64,000 nt of DNA from Pseudomonas mendocina (GTDB taxonomy: Bacteria > Pseudomonadota > Gammaproteobacteria > Pseudomonadales > Pseudomonadaceae): positions 930,001 to 994,000 of the forward strand of contig NZ_LR134290.1 of assembly GCF_900636545.1 (NCBI RefSeq). The letters run 5' to 3'. Shown piece after piece: positions 62,157-64,000 of this stretch. The position numbers and the translations under genes are program-made. Positions within the stretch are counted from its first letter, which is position 1. Each line of letters begins with the position of its first letter. The notes beneath the pieces are model-generated. The model did not search any database and was not told where the DNA came from. It was given only the letters and a program-made list of their open reading frames with translations.

Positions 62157-63377
62157 TTAGCCGACCACCGCACCCAGCTGGAAGATAGGCAGATACATCG
62201 CCACGATAAGGCCACCAACCAGTACCCCAAGCACAGCCATGATCATTGGTTCCATCAGGGTAGTGAGGTTGTCTACGGCGTTGTCTACTTCTTCTTCGTA
62301 GTAACTGGCGGTCTTGTCAAGCATTTCGTCCAGCGAGCCGGCTTCTTCGCCGATAGCTGTCATTTGCACGGCCATAGTGGGGAAGATGCCGGTGCTGCGC
62401 ATGGCGAAGTTCAGTTGAGTACCCGAAGACACGTCCACTTTGATCTTGTGTACGGCGTTGCGGAAAACCACGTTGCCGGTGGCGCCGGCTACCGAGTCGA
62501 GTGCGTCGACCAGTGGCACGCCAGCGGCAAAAGTCGTGGCGAGGGTGCGGGCAAAGCGTGCAACCACGGCCTTGTACAGAATGTCGCCAATGATTGGAGC
62601 CTTGAGCAGTGCCCTATCCAGAGCGTCGCGAAATTTTTCCGAACGCTTGTATGTGTTGGAAAAAATGAATGCGGCGGCGAATATCCCGCCCAGCACCACG
62701 AACCACCAATTTTGCAGGCCGCGTGATAGATCTACGACCACTTGGGTGAAGGCTGGTAACTCCGCACCAAAACCCTGGAATACCGATTCGAACTGAGGTA
62801 CTACCTTGATCAGTAGAATGGCTGTCACGATGAGCGCGACCACGATCACAGCAATCGGGTAGGTCATTGCCTTCTTGATCTTTGCTTTCAGGGATTCGGT
62901 TTTTTCCTTGTAGGTGGCAATACGATCCAGCAAGGTCTCCAGCGCGCCGGACTGTTCGCCGGAGTCGACCAGGTTGCAATATAGGTCGTCGAAATACAGC
63001 GGTTTTTTGCGTAGTGCGGAAGCGAAGCTGTTACCGGCCGCAACTTCCTGCTTAACCTCATCGATCAGCTTGCGCATATTGGGGTTGTCGAAACCCTCAG
63101 CGATGATGTCGAAGGACTGCAACAACGGTACGCCGGCCTTCATCATAGTTGCCATTTGCCGGGTGAACAGGGCAATGTCCATCGGCTTGATTTTCTTGCC
63201 CGCGCCAAACAATGAAACCGCTTTCTTGCGCACTTTGATCGGGTTGATACCCTGCTTGCGCAGTTGAGCCTTGACTAGGGCCGGCGATTGCCCACTGAGC
63301 TCGCCCTTTACCTTGCCACCCTTTCTATCGGTGCCTTCCCAGGCGAACACGCTGGTTTTCAGTGCTTTTTCCGCCAT
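62157..63377 (-). CDS. pilC: Type IV pilus inner-membrane platform protein PilC
   Basis: A 406-residue GspF/PilC-family platform protein that couples the assembly ATPase to the growing pilus. It has a cytoplasmic N-terminal domain (FTRQMATMMKAGVPLLQSFD near residue 69), a second copy (RFARTLATTFAAGVPLVDALD near 273), and three or four transmembrane helices, the last near the C terminus. AAGGA before the ATG overlaps the pilB stop region, three bases between genes. Confidence 0.95.
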   Translation of the reverse strand: MAEKALKTSVFAWEGTDRKGGKVKGELSGQSPALVKAQLRKQGINPIKVRKKAVSLFGAGKKIKPMDIALFTRQMATMMKAGVPLLQSFDIIAEGFDNPNMRKLIDEVKQEVAAGNSFASALRKKPLYFDDLYCNLVDSGEQSGALETLLDRIATYKEKTESLKAKIKKAMTYPIAVIVVALIVTAILLIKVVPQFESVFQGFGAELPAFTQVVVDLSRGLQNWWFVVLGGIFAAAFIFSNTYKRSEKFRDALDRALLKAPIIGDILYKAVVARFARTLATTFAAGVPLVDALDSVAGATGNVVFRNAVHKIKVDVSSGTQLNFAMRSTGIFPTMAVQMTAIGEEAGSLDEMLDKTASYYEEEVDNAVDNLTTLMEPMIMAVLGVLVGGLIVAMYLPIFQLGAVVG

Positions 63378-63380
63378 GGA

Positions 63381-64000
63381 TTAATCCTTGGTCACGCGGT
63401 TGACTTCTTCCAGGCTGGTGATGCCCTGCATCGCCTTGAGCAGCCCTGAAGTACGGAGGTCGTTGAAACCATCGGCTCGCGCCTGCTTGGCGATTTCGAT
63501 GGAGTTGCCTTCCTCCATGATAATGCGTTGCAGCGAGGGCGTGATTTTAACTACTTCATAAATCCCCACCCTTCCTTTATAGCCGCCTTTGCAATTATCG
63601 CAGCCGTTGGGGGCGTAAAGCTTGAAGGTGCCAATCTGGCTCTCGGGGAAGCCTTCCTTTAGTAAAGCCTCGCGCGGCAGTTCTACTTCTTTCTTGCAGC
63701 TACAGAGTTTGCGCGCCAGGCGCTGAGCGATGATCAGGTTGACCGAGGTGGCGATATTGAATGCTGGTACGCCCATATTGCGTAGACGTGTCAGGGTTTC
63801 CGCCGCGCTGTTGGTGTGCAGGGTGGACATCACCATATGCCCGGTTTGCGCGGCCTTTACCGCGATTTCGGCGGTTTCCAGGTCGCGAATCTCACCGACC
63901 ATGATCACGTCTGGATCCTGACGCAGGAACGCTCGCAGAGCCTGCGAGAAGTCCATGCCATGCTTGGGGTTGACGTTGACCTGGTTGATGCCTTCCAGGT
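63381..64000 (-). CDS. pilB: Type IV pilus assembly ATPase PilB, C-terminal part
   Basis: The last 206 codons of the GspE/PilB secretion ATPase that drives pilus extension; the frame is open through the window edge, so the N-terminal part and Walker A lie outside. Visible are the Asp-box region [18 protein letters not shown] (Walker B), the His box [16 protein letters not shown], and the zinc C4 motif (CSC and CDNC, in KLCSCKKE and [13 protein letters not shown]). pilC follows after three bases. Confidence 0.96.
   Translation of the reverse strand, partial: LEGINQVNVNPKHGMDFSQALRAFLRQDPDVIMVGEIRDLETAEIAVKAAQTGHMVMSTLHTNSAAETLTRLRNMGVPAFNIATSVNLIIAQRLARKLCSCKKEVELPREALLKEGFPESQIGTFKLYAPNGCDNCKGGYKGRVGIYEVVKITPSLQRIIMEEGNSIEIAKQARADGFNDLRTSGLLKAMQGITSLEEVNRVTKD

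Overview
The window reads as chromosomal DNA of a gamma-proteobacterial Pseudomonas, probably of the P. mendocina/P. oleovorans type (lineage is inference). The grounds are high GC with strong G/C third positions, dispersed palindromes of the GTAGGAGCGGCTTCAGCCGCGA kind, ANR/FNR boxes, a CioAB-type oxidase, a MapZ-like PilZ protein beside radA, and the coaE-yacG-pilD-pilC-pilB block. No prophage, CRISPR array, insertion sequence with transposase or resistance island is visible. It is core and near-core chromosome with a few variable catabolic clusters.

Layout. 1-2934: selenocysteine module (selA 3' part, selB, tRNA-Sec). 3076-13606: a membrane exporter-like gene, then two adjacent TRAP transporter operons, both on the minus strand. 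One carries an HpaI-type aldolase and a nitrilase-fold amidohydrolase. The other carries an RraA-type enzyme and a divergent LysR regulator. 13613-16392: an acetyltransferase gene broken by an amber codon, two DUF4136 lipoproteins (one apparently frameshifted at its end), cmoM and a MazG-like pyrophosphohydrolase. 16527-21721: MaoC hydratase, AraC regulator, FabG-like reductase and thiolase, a lipid or PHA-type set. 22117-24726: cyanide-insensitive oxidase cioAB plus a 48-residue third subunit, behind a perfect ANR box. 25022-26962: a chemoreceptor behind a sigma-28 promoter. 27241-31175: a TldD/TldE-like pair and rlmG. 31362-36615: a GntR regulator, a polar amino-acid ABC transporter and a divergent SHMT-like PLP enzyme. 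36692-44182: fpr, a CNNM protein, two tandem DUF465 proteins (the second behind an ANR promoter), an acetyltransferase, radA, mapZ, DUF3015 and glyA. 44344-53438: a 1405-residue PAS-GGDEF-EAL protein, ettA, a PilZ protein and DUF1631. 53557-53928: a tRNA Asn-Pro-Lys operon. 53935-61017: kup, ndh, DUF3094, MOSC, DUF1780, a CbiM-like protein, an ANR-box small protein, yacG and coaE. 61287-64000: pilD, pilC and the 3' part of pilB.

Themes. Low-oxygen control is the clearest regulatory thread: three perfect TTGAT-N4-ATCAA boxes lie before cioA, a cysteine-tailed DUF465 gene and a 71-residue orphan gene. Cyclic-di-GMP is a second thread (the GGDEF-EAL protein and two PilZ proteins), next to motility and pilus genes. 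Small organic-acid or amino-acid catabolism is the third (two TRAP systems with two distinct aldolase-type enzymes, and the ABC-SHMT-like cluster). These clusters hold the least described biology here. The most unusual structural features are two fold-back elements whose ends provide the stop codons of glyA and of the MOSC gene, and a 24-bp perfect inverted repeat after radA.
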